NCBI GenBank assembly: GCA_017613855.1
Contig: JAGACY010000284.1
Location: 1-12,750 of the forward strand
Source of the DNA: Pseudomonadota bacterium
Lineage (GTDB): Bacteria > Myxococcota > Bradymonadia > UBA4248
DNA length: 12,750 nt
Direction: 5' to 3'
This document shows, piece after piece, positions 5,586 to 12,750 of the stretch (position 1 is the stretch's first letter; every line of letters begins with the position of its first letter). A program made the translations under genes and the position numbers. The notes beneath the pieces are model-generated. The model had not been told where the DNA came from, searched no databases, and saw nothing but the letters and a program-made list of their open reading frames with translations.

Positions 5586-8114
5586 ATGGGCGTATTGGCG
5601 AAACCCATCCCATTTGGCGATTATTTTTTACTGGAAAAGCTCAATACCGGCGGTATGGCAGAGGTCTATAAAGCCAAGACTTTTGGTGTTGAGGGTTTTG
5701 AACGCATTGTAGCGGTCAAGAAAATTTTGCCGTCGATAGCAGAGGACAAAGAATTTATTTCGATGTTCATCGACGAGGCAAAGATTACGGCACAACTGAC
5801 GCACGCCAACATTGCGCAGGTCTACGAGCTGGGCAATATTGACGATGACTATTACATTGCTCTGGAATACGTTTCGGGCCATGATCTGCGCGTCATCTAT
5901 GACCGCTGTGTCCGCACGAACCAGAAGCTCGATATTGGCTGTGTGTGCTATATTATGAGCGAAATCTGCAAAGGTCTGGATTACGCGCATAATAAGAAAG
6001 ACGCCAATGGCGAGCCGATGAACATTATTCATCGGGACATCAGTCCGCAGAATATTCTGATTAGCTATGAGGGTGACTGCAAGCTCATTGATTTCGGCAT
6101 TGCTAAGGCAACGAATAAGTCGTCGGCTACGCAGGTTGGTATTCTCAAGGGCAAGTTTAGTTATATGAGTCCCGAACAGGTTTCGGGCAAGACGAATATC
6201 GACCGCCGCAGTGACATCTTTGCGATGGGCATCGTTCTTTTCGAGATGCTTACACTCAAGCGTTTGTTCCTGGGATCGAGCGATTTCGAGACTCTCGAAA
6301 AGATCCGCAAGGTCGAGGTGAGTCCTCCGACGCTCTACAATTCGGATATTCCCGAGGAATTGGAAGACATCGTCCTCAAGGCACTTGAGAAAGACGTTTC
6401 CCAGCGTTATCAGACGGCAGCAGAACTTCAGGAAGCGCTTCAGCGCTTTATGTTCAAGCAGAACATCTATTATACCGCCAAAGATCTGAGCGAGTTTATG
6501 AGCTCGATGTTTGCGCAGGAGATCGCGCTTGAACAGAAGAAAATGGAGTTCTACAAAGAACTGACCTGCGAAGTTTTGGCTCAGTCGAAAAAGCCGAGCG
6601 CGACTCCCGAGGATGAGACGGCATTCTACGAAAAACAGAATATCCGCCAGATGAGCGGTGTTCAGTACGAATCCGTGAGTGCTCAGCCTGCTCCCAAACA
6701 GGCGATTTATGCAGAGCTGGATGATTTTCAGCCGCCGAGCGACAATATTGTCTATTCACCTAAGGCGTCTCAGAACAATAATCCGACGATTAGTCTTGAG
6801 AATGTCAATGATATCGTGTCGGCTCCGGTGACTGCCGGAAAACCGCATCCTGTTGCCCGAAAATCGTCTGCAACTCTGGAGCCCGTTGTCGTTAAGAATC
6901 GGGAAACCATGTTGACGTCATCTGTTCCGGAAAAGCCCAAGAAAAAGAATTCCAAGCACATTCTGGTCATGATTGTCGTCGGGTTGTTTTTGATTGTAGC
7001 ACTGCTGCTCGGCGTTTTGTACGGAAGAGGCGGTGTTCAGCAATTGTTTGACAAGCATAATGGCCAGCTTCACTTTGCGGTCTATCCCGACAATGTCGTT
7101 GTCAATCTCGAAATCAACAATGAGCAGACCGAAAGCGGACTTGGTTCATCGTTTGATGTTGGGGCGCTTTCGACGGCCAGTGAAACGCATTATCGAATTA
7201 CGGCAGAGGGGTATAAACCTTTTGAGGGGAGTATCCTTGCGGATGCTGATGGCGAAATCGTCGAAGCGCATCTGCAGCCTGCGGTTACGACAAAGCTCAA
7301 GCTGTATGTCACCAATATCGATGGTGCGCGCGTTACGGTGGATGATATTCCCATCGATGGCGACCGGAATTTTGAGGTGAGTGGCTTGACGCCTGGGGAA
7401 CATTTCGTTCGGGTTCAAAAAGACGGTTATAAAACTGAGGAGAAAATCTTCGCGATTCGGGAGACCGAGCAGAAGTCTTTAACTTTTGAACTCAAGCCAG
7501 CTGTCGTAGCCTTGTTGCTTAAGACGACTCCCTATGAGGCATCGTATAAGCTGACCAACCTTCGTACAGGTGAATTCCAGACGGGTCGTACGGATCCCAA
7601 TGGCCAGCGCATTACGGATCTTCCTGCGGACGATAAGTATTCGATTACGATTTATGATGGCAGAGATACGATTGAGACCATGTGGGTACCTCAGGTTCGT
7701 AATTTGCCCAATGAAGATCAGGAACGCGTCTTCTCGACAAAAACCAATCCCAATGCAGAGCCAGCTTCGGATGCCTCTGCTCAGGCCGCTGCCCAGGCAC
7801 CGGCCAGGCCAAAGACGGAACCGCGTCCCAAAGCTGATGCAAAAGAATCACCTGAGCCTGCGCGTCCAAAACCTGCAGAAGAGAAGAAAACAGAAGCACC
7901 CCCAGCTGGTGGAGTTCCCGGTATTCTGCAGATTGCAGGAAAACCGCCCTGCAATGTTTCGATCAATGGCAAGAGCTATGGAACGACGCCTAAGAAGATC
8001 GAAATGCCCGCGAATGCCTATACCATTCGATGTGTCAATGAGGAGCAGGGTATCGATAATGAACAGAGCGTGACCCTTGGCGCAGGTGAAGTCAAGAAGG
8101 TTATGTTCAAATAA
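5586..8114 (+). CDS. Transmembrane Ser/Thr protein kinase with PEGA-type extracytoplasmic repeats
   Basis: The product has 842 residues, with start ATG supported by AAGGAAGGA at 5572-5580. The kinase domain is complete: glycine loop LNTGGMAEVY (19-28), catalytic Lys45 in VAVK, Glu64, HRDISPQN with D151 and N156, D169FG, and the YMSPEQ activation segment. HRD-x-SPQN is typical of myxobacterial Hanks kinases. A juxtamembrane region of about 150 residues leads to one membrane helix (about 458-480), flanked on the cytoplasmic side by KKKNSK. Beyond it lie PEGA-like beta repeats (about 492-569 and 570-638), a more divergent third (640-690), an Ala/Pro/Lys-rich spacer (about 724-775) and a clear C-terminal PEGA repeat (777-842, NGKSYGTTPKKIEMPANAYTI). 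PEGA repeats may bind surface polymers or proteins. The kinase likely relays an envelope signal to cytoplasmic targets, which are unknown. It has its own promoter candidate and terminator, so it appears monocistronic. Confidence 0.96.
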   Translation: MGVLAKPIPFGDYFLLEKLNTGGMAEVYKAKTFGVEGFERIVAVKKILPSIAEDKEFISMFIDEAKITAQLTHANIAQVYELGNIDDDYYIALEYVSGHDLRVIYDRCVRTNQKLDIGCVCYIMSEICKGLDYAHNKKDANGEPMNIIHRDISPQNILISYEGDCKLIDFGIAKATNKSSATQVGILKGKFSYMSPEQVSGKTNIDRRSDIFAMGIVLFEMLTLKRLFLGSSDFETLEKIRKVEVSPPTLYNSDIPEELEDIVLKALEKDVSQRYQTAAELQEALQRFMFKQNIYYTAKDLSEFMSSMFAQEIALEQKKMEFYKELTCEVLAQSKKPSATPEDETAFYEKQNIRQMSGVQYESVSAQPAPKQAIYAELDDFQPPSDNIVYSPKASQNNNPTISLENVNDIVSAPVTAGKPHPVARKSSATLEPVVVKNRETMLTSSVPEKPKKKNSKHILVMIVVGLFLIVALLLGVLYGRGGVQQLFDKHNGQLHFAVYPDNVVVNLEINNEQTESGLGSSFDVGALSTASETHYRITAEGYKPFEGSILADADGEIVEAHLQPAVTTKLKLYVTNIDGARVTVDDIPIDGDRNFEVSGLTPGEHFVRVQKDGYKTEEKIFAIRETEQKSLTFELKPAVVALLLKTTPYEASYKLTNLRTGEFQTGRTDPNGQRITDLPADDKYSITIYDGRDTIETMWVPQVRNLPNEDQERVFSTKTNPNAEPASDASAQAAAQAPARPKTEPRPKADAKESPEPARPKPAEEKKTEAPPAGGVPGILQIAGKPPCNVSINGKSYGTTPKKIEMPANAYTIRCVNEEQGIDNEQSVTLGAGEVKKVMFK

Positions 8115-8126
8115 ATAGGCAGTAAT

Positions 8127-8158
8127 AAAAAAAGCGCCCTTTGAGGGCGCTTTTTTTT
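8127..8158. terminator. Bidirectional intrinsic terminator between convergent genes
   Basis: GCGCCC-TTTGA-GGGCGC (8134-8150) is flanked by seven As (8127-8133) and eight Ts (8151-8158). It can therefore end transcription in both directions: for the kinase 12 bases past its stop, and for the leftward Cys-rich gene that stops at 8203. Confidence 0.92.
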
Positions 8159-8167
8159 ATCGCTGTT

Positions 8168-8192
8168 TCGCCGGGGCAAATGCCCCAGGCGA
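8168..8192. repeat. Stem-loop with single bulged base just past the Cys-rich gene
   Basis: TCGCC+GGGGC pairs with GCCCC and GGCGA around AAAT, with one extra A (8187) bulged between the two helices. It lies 10 bases beyond the leftward stop codon at 8203 and before the bidirectional terminator. It could protect the 3' end of the message or slow polymerase. Its two-helix, one-bulge build resembles the island palindromes, though the sequence differs. Confidence 0.5.
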
Positions 8193-8202
8193 TGAGATTT
8201 AC

Positions 8203-11200
8203 TTATTTGCAATAAGCATAAGTTTCTGTGCCGATGGTTTCTGTGACACATTCTGTCTTGCATGTATGAATGCGAATACTGTGTTCAGATTCGGTACTCC
8301 AGTTGAGTTTATACAGATCTTTGCCATAACAGGTTCCCAGGCTCGATACGGGCTGATTCTCGACACCATTGATGGTGAATACCGAATCCGTCACAGCGCA
8401 GGTCGCGCGATTGACACCATCGGGATTATAGACGACGCATGTTCCGCCGATATCTGCACAATTCATGATGGTGGAAACCAACCCACCGGAGCCATTGTCG
8501 TATGCGGGATCATACATACAATTGGTGGCGACATTATCATTGCATGCTGCAGAAGCGGTTTCACACGAAGCAAAGGCACATGAACCCATCGAACATGTAT
8601 TGCCGCCCAGTTTGCCGCAGCTCAGGTAATCGAAGACGATGTGCTCGTTATGTCCGGTTATGGTATCTTTGCGGCAGCTTACAGAGTTGCCGTTGTCACA
8701 AATGGCGGCATTGCGATAGATGCCGATGGCGGGATTGCCTTTATAGTCTGTGCCATTTGTGCATTTACCGATGTAATTGTTCCCGTCCAAGCCGCTGACG
8801 CACCAGGTGGAGTCATTGTCCATATCGGCCTGTGTGCATGTGTTGTAGCAATCAGTCACCCCATTGAGTTCTCCGCAGAAGTTGGAACCGGTACATGTGC
8901 CAAAGCGAACCGAAGAGGATGCTGAATCACAATACTCGATCATTGTGGTGCCGGCATTGTCATGGCAGGTGTTGTCATAAATCACAGGAACACATGGGGT
9001 GCCCGTACGATTGATGCATTGGCCTTCTTCACAGGTAGAGCGGTAATCACATTCTTCTGTCGTGGGTGTGCCGGCATTGCAATAGACGCGCTTGTTTTCA
9101 TCACAGTGATCTGCAAAATCTTCGCCGCATTTGCTGACACATCCCTTGCCATCTTTACACTCACTGTTCACATCGCATGCATATTGTTTATAGGTGTTCG
9201 AGGTTGTACATTCGACGACGACGGATGTGCCTTTGCATGAAAGCGGGGTCTCCCCATAGACACAGTCGACGCATGTACCATCTTTACAAATACCTGCGCA
9301 GGTATTGTTTTCCTTGAGATATCCATTCATGCAGATGAGTACTGTTTTGTTATCCGATTTGCATTGAACGCCATAGGTATCCGGATCGCACTCATTGCCG
9401 ATGCAAACGCCGTTTTTGCAGACTTCTGTTTCGGCACATGCTGTTTCGGCAAAGAGGCCGGGAGCCTGACATTGTTTTATGGATTTGCCGTCTTCTGTGC
9501 ATACCGCAGGATCTGTCAGGGCGCATTCGGGTTCAAATGTACATTTGCTTTCTTTGCAAACATAATGATCTACTTTGCAGTCATCATCTGAAGTACAGAC
9601 ATCCGTGCATGCATTGTCTTCGCATTTGTAACCTTCCGGGCAATCTGTTTCATCAAATTTACCGCTGGCATTGCATGTTTTGAGTTTGTTGTCTGTACAG
9701 ATGTTTGTCGTTTTGGTTGGGTCACATTCTGTACAGTTTCCAAGATAACAAACATTATCGCCGGTACATGCGGTTTCGACGATATCACCGGCTGCATTGC
9801 ATTCGCGAACAGCATTTTCGGAGCAGGTTTTGGTTGTATCCGTGGGATCGCAGGCAACGCATGCCCCATTGTAACAAACGGAGTTATCTTCCGAACAGCT
9901 TGAGAATGTGACTTTGGATTCGACACATTCTGCCAGTTTTCCCTCTGTCGTACAGGATTTTACAAAAGTTGACTCATTGCAGGGATCACCTTCATTGGCA
10001 TCCGGCAGACAGGTGCCATTCGTGCAATGGTGATTGGTTTCACAAGTTTTTTCGACGACGACTTCGGATTCACAAGCTGTGTATTTGGTTTCGGCTGTAC
10101 ATTCCTGTTTGAAGCTGTCTGCATTACAGGATTTGTCGACACATGCGCCGGCTTTACACATTTGTGTACCACAGGAGAGTTCCGTGACGACATTATCATG
10201 ACACACGAGTACTTTTTCTGTATCGAGGCATTGCTGTTCAAATGATGCGGTGTCACAGGTGTCACCGACAGAGACGTTGTCATAGCATTTGCCAAGATCG
10301 CAATGTTTTCCTGGTTCACATGGATATTTGGCGAAATAGCCGTATTCGCATTTGACGATACTGTCACCATCACAGGAAACCTCATTGGAATTGATGCATG
10401 CAACGGCGTCCGATGTGCTGATGCAGGCACCGGCAGAACAAATCTGAGTACCGATATCGCAGTAGGATGAATGCCATATACCATCAATACATTCGCGTTT
10501 GACTTTGTTGGATGCGCATTCGACATCCCCCGTTGTACAGCTTTCTGTAAATGTCTGACAGATGCCGTTTTCGCATGTTTCTCCGGATTTGCAATCCTCA
10601 AATGTCGTAAAGCCGCTGCCAGAATTATCACATATCTTGATGGTGCTTGTACTGGCACATTCTGGCGTAAAGTTTTGAGGGGTACATGGAACGTCCGAAA
10701 CACAGGTGCCTTTGAAACATGCCTGGCCACTGCTGCATTGTTCTTCTTTAATGATATTCAGAACCGGGTCACAGTATTTTTTTGTGGTGTCGCTGGAACA
10801 TGTGGTTGTGAACGTATTGGGTTCACACGTTTCAACGACGGGGCATCCATCTATATGGCAATACATGCCTACATTGCAGTATCGAGAAACTAATTGTCCA
10901 TTTTCGCAGGCATATTCAATGGTGTCATCTTCACTGCAGTAACTATAACCATCTGGGCATGAGGTGGTGCAGTCACCGTCCAAACATCTTTGGCCTTCGG
11001 GACACGTATGCAGCGATTCAACGCCATTGATACATGCTTTTTGCAGCATGTCGCTGATGCATGAGGCTTGGTATGTGGCATCGTCGCATTTCTGAACAGC
11101 CACACACATTCCTTCGCTGCATGTCAGGCCTTCGGCACACCGGTGATTGACGATAAATCCGTATTGGCAGGTCAGGAATGAGTTATCATCGCGGCATTGT

Positions 11201-11586
11201 TGTTCAAAATGAATGTCACATTTTTCAAGGCTGGCATCTACGCAATGGCCTTTGTGGCAGATATTGCCGTCTTTGCATTTTTGGGGGACAATCTTGCCGT
11301 CATCGCCGCAAACAGCCTGCGAATCTGTACCGTAGCATGACACCTTGTACGTTTCGGCGTTACACGAATCCGTGCATTCTCCCGCATAACAAATGGTACC
11401 AGGCTGGCATGCTTCAGATACATAAAACCCACCACGGCAGACCATAAGATCACCGGACGGGCTGCATTGGGTTATACCTTCAACGGAACAGGCATCATCG
11501 ATGGATACAGAGTGGGATGCATCATCGGAACATGCTGATACACAGGCAACTCCTGCGAATATTATCAAAAGTAAGTGTTTCTTCAT
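8203..11586 (-). CDS. Giant Cys-rich lipoprotein made of six-cysteine repeats
   Basis: The product has 1127 residues. The start is supported by GGAGG five bases before ATG and by the signal peptide MKKHLLLIIFAGVACVSAC, with lipobox V-S-A-C and lipid Cys19. From Cys33 to about Cys913 the chain is 20 tandem units of roughly 40-50 residues. Nineteen have exactly six cysteines in the pattern C-x(5-8)-C-x(7-11)-C-x(8-13)-C-x(3-6)-C-x(3-8)-C, often with an aromatic before the second Cys and GxxCxxGxC at the end. One (664-682) has four. Residues 914-1127 are less regular but still Cys-rich and end YAYCK. No enzyme motif is visible. By analogy with other disulfide-rich repeat proteins it is probably a rigid, protease-resistant surface stalk or adhesin; that is inference. 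It is convergent with the kinase gene, has its own promoter candidate, and ends near the shared terminator. Confidence 0.92.
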   Translation of the reverse strand: MKKHLLLIIFAGVACVSACSDDASHSVSIDDACSVEGITQCSPSGDLMVCRGGFYVSEACQPGTICYAGECTDSCNAETYKVSCYGTDSQAVCGDDGKIVPQKCKDGNICHKGHCVDASLEKCDIHFEQQCRDDNSFLTCQYGFIVNHRCAEGLTCSEGMCVAVQKCDDATYQASCISDMLQKACINGVESLHTCPEGQRCLDGDCTTSCPDGYSYCSEDDTIEYACENGQLVSRYCNVGMYCHIDGCPVVETCEPNTFTTTCSSDTTKKYCDPVLNIIKEEQCSSGQACFKGTCVSDVPCTPQNFTPECASTSTIKICDNSGSGFTTFEDCKSGETCENGICQTFTESCTTGDVECASNKVKRECIDGIWHSSYCDIGTQICSAGACISTSDAVACINSNEVSCDGDSIVKCEYGYFAKYPCEPGKHCDLGKCYDNVSVGDTCDTASFEQQCLDTEKVLVCHDNVVTELSCGTQMCKAGACVDKSCNADSFKQECTAETKYTACESEVVVEKTCETNHHCTNGTCLPDANEGDPCNESTFVKSCTTEGKLAECVESKVTFSSCSEDNSVCYNGACVACDPTDTTKTCSENAVRECNAAGDIVETACTGDNVCYLGNCTECDPTKTTNICTDNKLKTCNASGKFDETDCPEGYKCEDNACTDVCTSDDDCKVDHYVCKESKCTFEPECALTDPAVCTEDGKSIKQCQAPGLFAETACAETEVCKNGVCIGNECDPDTYGVQCKSDNKTVLICMNGYLKENNTCAGICKDGTCVDCVYGETPLSCKGTSVVVECTTSNTYKQYACDVNSECKDGKGCVSKCGEDFADHCDENKRVYCNAGTPTTEECDYRSTCEEGQCINRTGTPCVPVIYDNTCHDNAGTTMIEYCDSASSSVRFGTCTGSNFCGELNGVTDCYNTCTQADMDNDSTWCVSGLDGNNYIGKCTNGTDYKGNPAIGIYRNAAICDNGNSVSCRKDTITGHNEHIVFDYLSCGKLGGNTCSMGSCAFASCETASAACNDNVATNCMYDPAYDNGSGGLVSTIMNCADIGGTCVVYNPDGVNRATCAVTDSVFTINGVENQPVSSLGTCYGKDLYKLNWSTESEHSIRIHTCKTECVTETIGTETYAYCK
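8848..11490 (-). repeat. Tandem six-cysteine protein repeats (20 units)
   Basis: This is the coding extent of the repeat array in the Cys-rich lipoprotein (residues 33-913). Units are clear at protein level by cysteine spacing, but differ strongly in the residues between, so recent DNA duplication is not evident. Good examples are units starting CNAETYKVSC, CDIHFEQQC, CDTASFEQQC and CNADSFKQEC. The aromatic-x-x-C motif (YKVSC, FEQQC, FKQEC) recurs in many units. Confidence 0.85.
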
Positions 11587-11621
11587 TTACGCCTCCACAC
11601 AATAAGAAATGAAGCGCAATG

Positions 11622-11651
11622 ATTATAGCTTACTTTGACTCAAAATGCGAA
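11622..11651 (-). promoter_or_regulatory. Candidate promoter of the Cys-rich lipoprotein gene
   Basis: On the leftward strand, TTCGCA (11651-11646), an 18-base spacer and a perfect TATAAT (11627-11622) lie 35 bases before the ATG at 11586. The -35 matches four of six consensus bases. This suggests the gene is transcribed separately from the one upstream. Confidence 0.5.
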
Positions 11652-11676
11652 ATTACCACAACTTTTTTGCGATATT

Positions 11677-11717
11677 CTTGCACTGATTTAGCCAGGGCTT
11701 TGCACATAAGGTGCAAG
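11677..11717. promoter_or_regulatory. Inverted TTGCAC/GTGCAA motifs upstream of the promoter
   Basis: TTGCAC (11700-11705) and GTGCAA (11711-11716) form a 6-bp inverted repeat with a 5-base spacer. A third copy, CTTGCAC, lies at 11677-11683. They cluster just upstream of the candidate promoter at 11622-11651, as expected for an activator or repressor site. Function is inferred from position only. Confidence 0.3.
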
Positions 11718-11739
11718 ATTCATCATTCACTTTGATGTG

Positions 11740-11771
11740 CGGATATGAATTCCCTTGGGAATTCATATCCG
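11740..11771. repeat. Near-perfect 32-bp palindrome after the right-end gene
   Basis: CGGATATGAATTCCC (11740-11754) and GGGAATTCATATCCG (11757-11771) are exact reverse complements separated by TT. It begins 21 bases past the leftward stop at 11793. No T-run follows on the leftward strand, so it would be an atypical terminator. It could equally be a cruciform, a protein-binding site or an mRNA 3'-end stabiliser. Confidence 0.8.
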
Positions 11772-11792
11772 TGTTCAGGTAAGGATTGGAGG

Positions 11793-12750
11793 TTATTTGC
11801 CTGCGGTCGGAGCAGCTTTGGGACCTGCTGCTTTCTTGGGCTGTTGCTGGGGGAGAGCACCTGCCGTTAAGTCCATGACAAGGGCTGCCAATTTTGCCTT
11901 TTCTTCCTCATTGAACTTGATCTTGGCATTGACGTTCTTTTTGTCTGCTACCACTGAAATGGCTTTCTTGACAAAACCAATATTCATTTCTTTTAACATG
12001 TCTTCAGGAAGATAGTTGGCAAGATTCTCGTTGATAATGGAGGCGCCCAATGCAGCAGTTTCATCGCTCTTTGCCACAGCAATCATGCTGACTTCCAGGC
12101 CTTTGCTTAAGCTGATCGAAACGGATCCGGAATCAATATCGTTAACAGCAATCGATTTATTTTCTGCATTGTTCAGCTTATAGCTCTGTGACCTGTCTTT
12201 GAGATGTTTGGTCATTTTGCCGCCGAAGCGGATTTCTGCTTTTTTGTCTGCCTGGTGGAACGATTTGTAGATGGTGGCATCCCTGTCTTTGAGCAGTTTG
12301 GGCTTTTCGGCTTTGGCATTATCAATCATTGCTTTGACATCGAATTGTTTTTCACAACCCAAAAGTCTTTTTTCATTCAGCAGGACGAAGGAATTGGCGC
12401 CATCCGTGACAATCGAAACACCATTGTAATCGCTCGCGGTATAGTTGTTCTTTTTGGCTTCGTAGTCGAGTGCACCCTGGAGGGATTTTTTGCCATCGAC
12501 GACGGCACAGACATGTCCTTTTTCATTGACGGCGATGGTCACCGTGTCGATGTCTTTTTTATAATCAAGTCCGGCAGCCTTGAATTCATTGATAATATCA
12601 GAACCTCCAGCGGGGGCGGCATTCTTGGTGATGAGATCATCAATCAGTTTGTTGGTGACGAGCTTGTCAAAATCGAGACTGACAACACCCGCGAAATCAC
12701 CGACAAAGACGTCGATGGGGTCGAGATCGGCTGCCATCGCCATGGAGGGA
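11793..12750 (-). CDS. Exported protein of unknown function, 5' end beyond the window
   Basis: The leftward frame ends at TAA (11793-11795) and is open to the window edge, where it reads ...PSMAMAADLDPIDVFVGDF. The ATG at 12741-12743 is an unlikely start: TCCCTCC precedes it, which is not a ribosome binding site. PSMAMAA-D looks like the end of a signal peptide with an AxA cleavage site, so the real start is probably just outside. The visible 316+ residues contain alternating strands and helices, for example AGVVSLDFDKL, a GLDYKKDIDTVTIAV segment and a charged middle, then an Ala/Pro/Lys-rich tail (QQQPKKAAGPKAAPTAGK). Only one Cys pair or so is present, unlike its neighbour. I do not recognise the family. 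The fold plan faintly resembles the small lipoprotein at 184-615. A long palindrome follows the stop. Confidence 0.88.
   Translation of the reverse strand, partial: PSMAMAADLDPIDVFVGDFAGVVSLDFDKLVTNKLIDDLITKNAAPAGGSDIINEFKAAGLDYKKDIDTVTIAVNEKGHVCAVVDGKKSLQGALDYEAKKNNYTASDYNGVSIVTDGANSFVLLNEKRLLGCEKQFDVKAMIDNAKAEKPKLLKDRDATIYKSFHQADKKAEIRFGGKMTKHLKDRSQSYKLNNAENKSIAVNDIDSGSVSISLSKGLEVSMIAVAKSDETAALGASIINENLANYLPEDMLKEMNIGFVKKAISVVADKKNVNAKIKFNEEEKAKLAALVMDLTAGALPQQQPKKAAGPKAAPTAGK

Noticed and set aside
9960..10730. 256-aa leftward open frame within the Cys-rich gene
   Set aside because: It is an alternative frame of the repeat array; its repetitiveness mirrors the real gene and it has no start signal.

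Overview
This window carries five protein genes, and four of them encode surface or exported proteins. It looks like a moderate-GC relative of the Myxococcota or other deltaproteobacteria-like lineages. The clues are a Hanks-type kinase with the HRDISPQN loop and C-terminal PEGA-type repeats, a VIT/von Willebrand A lipoprotein with a Cys-rich DPxTGxC-type head, and a very large lipoprotein made of six-cysteine repeats. The phylum is an inference from these families; there is no rRNA or other marker gene here.

Layout. A small lipoprotein gene runs leftward (184-615). Its frame stays open past the TGA stop to the window edge, so it is either short or broken. Divergent from it is an 1155-aa lipoprotein (872-4339) with a Cys-rich head, a VIT domain, a vWA domain with intact MIDAS, helical repeats and a DUF2135-like tail. 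A 1.25-kb island without a convincing gene follows (4340-5585). It is packed with palindromes: two degenerate 28-bp copies of a GTAGAGACGT family facing each other, three GC-rich hairpins that share one bulged C (one doubling as a terminator), and several other inverted or direct repeats. Next comes a transmembrane Ser/Thr kinase (5586-8114). A bidirectional terminator separates it from a convergent 1127-aa lipoprotein (8203-11586) built from 19 six-cysteine units plus one four-cysteine unit. At the right edge is the 5'-truncated gene of an exported protein of unknown function (11793-12750, leftward).

How the genes fit together. All products are predicted to sit at or beyond the inner membrane: two large Cys-rich lipoproteins, a kinase with an extracytoplasmic sensor-like region, a small lipoprotein and one exported protein. 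They are not arranged as one operon: the strands alternate and terminators lie between them. A shared pathway is therefore speculation. The most unusual features are the six-Cys repeat lipoprotein, the repeat island with bulged-C palindromes, and the in-frame TGA. I found no rRNA, tRNA, CRISPR array or transposase.
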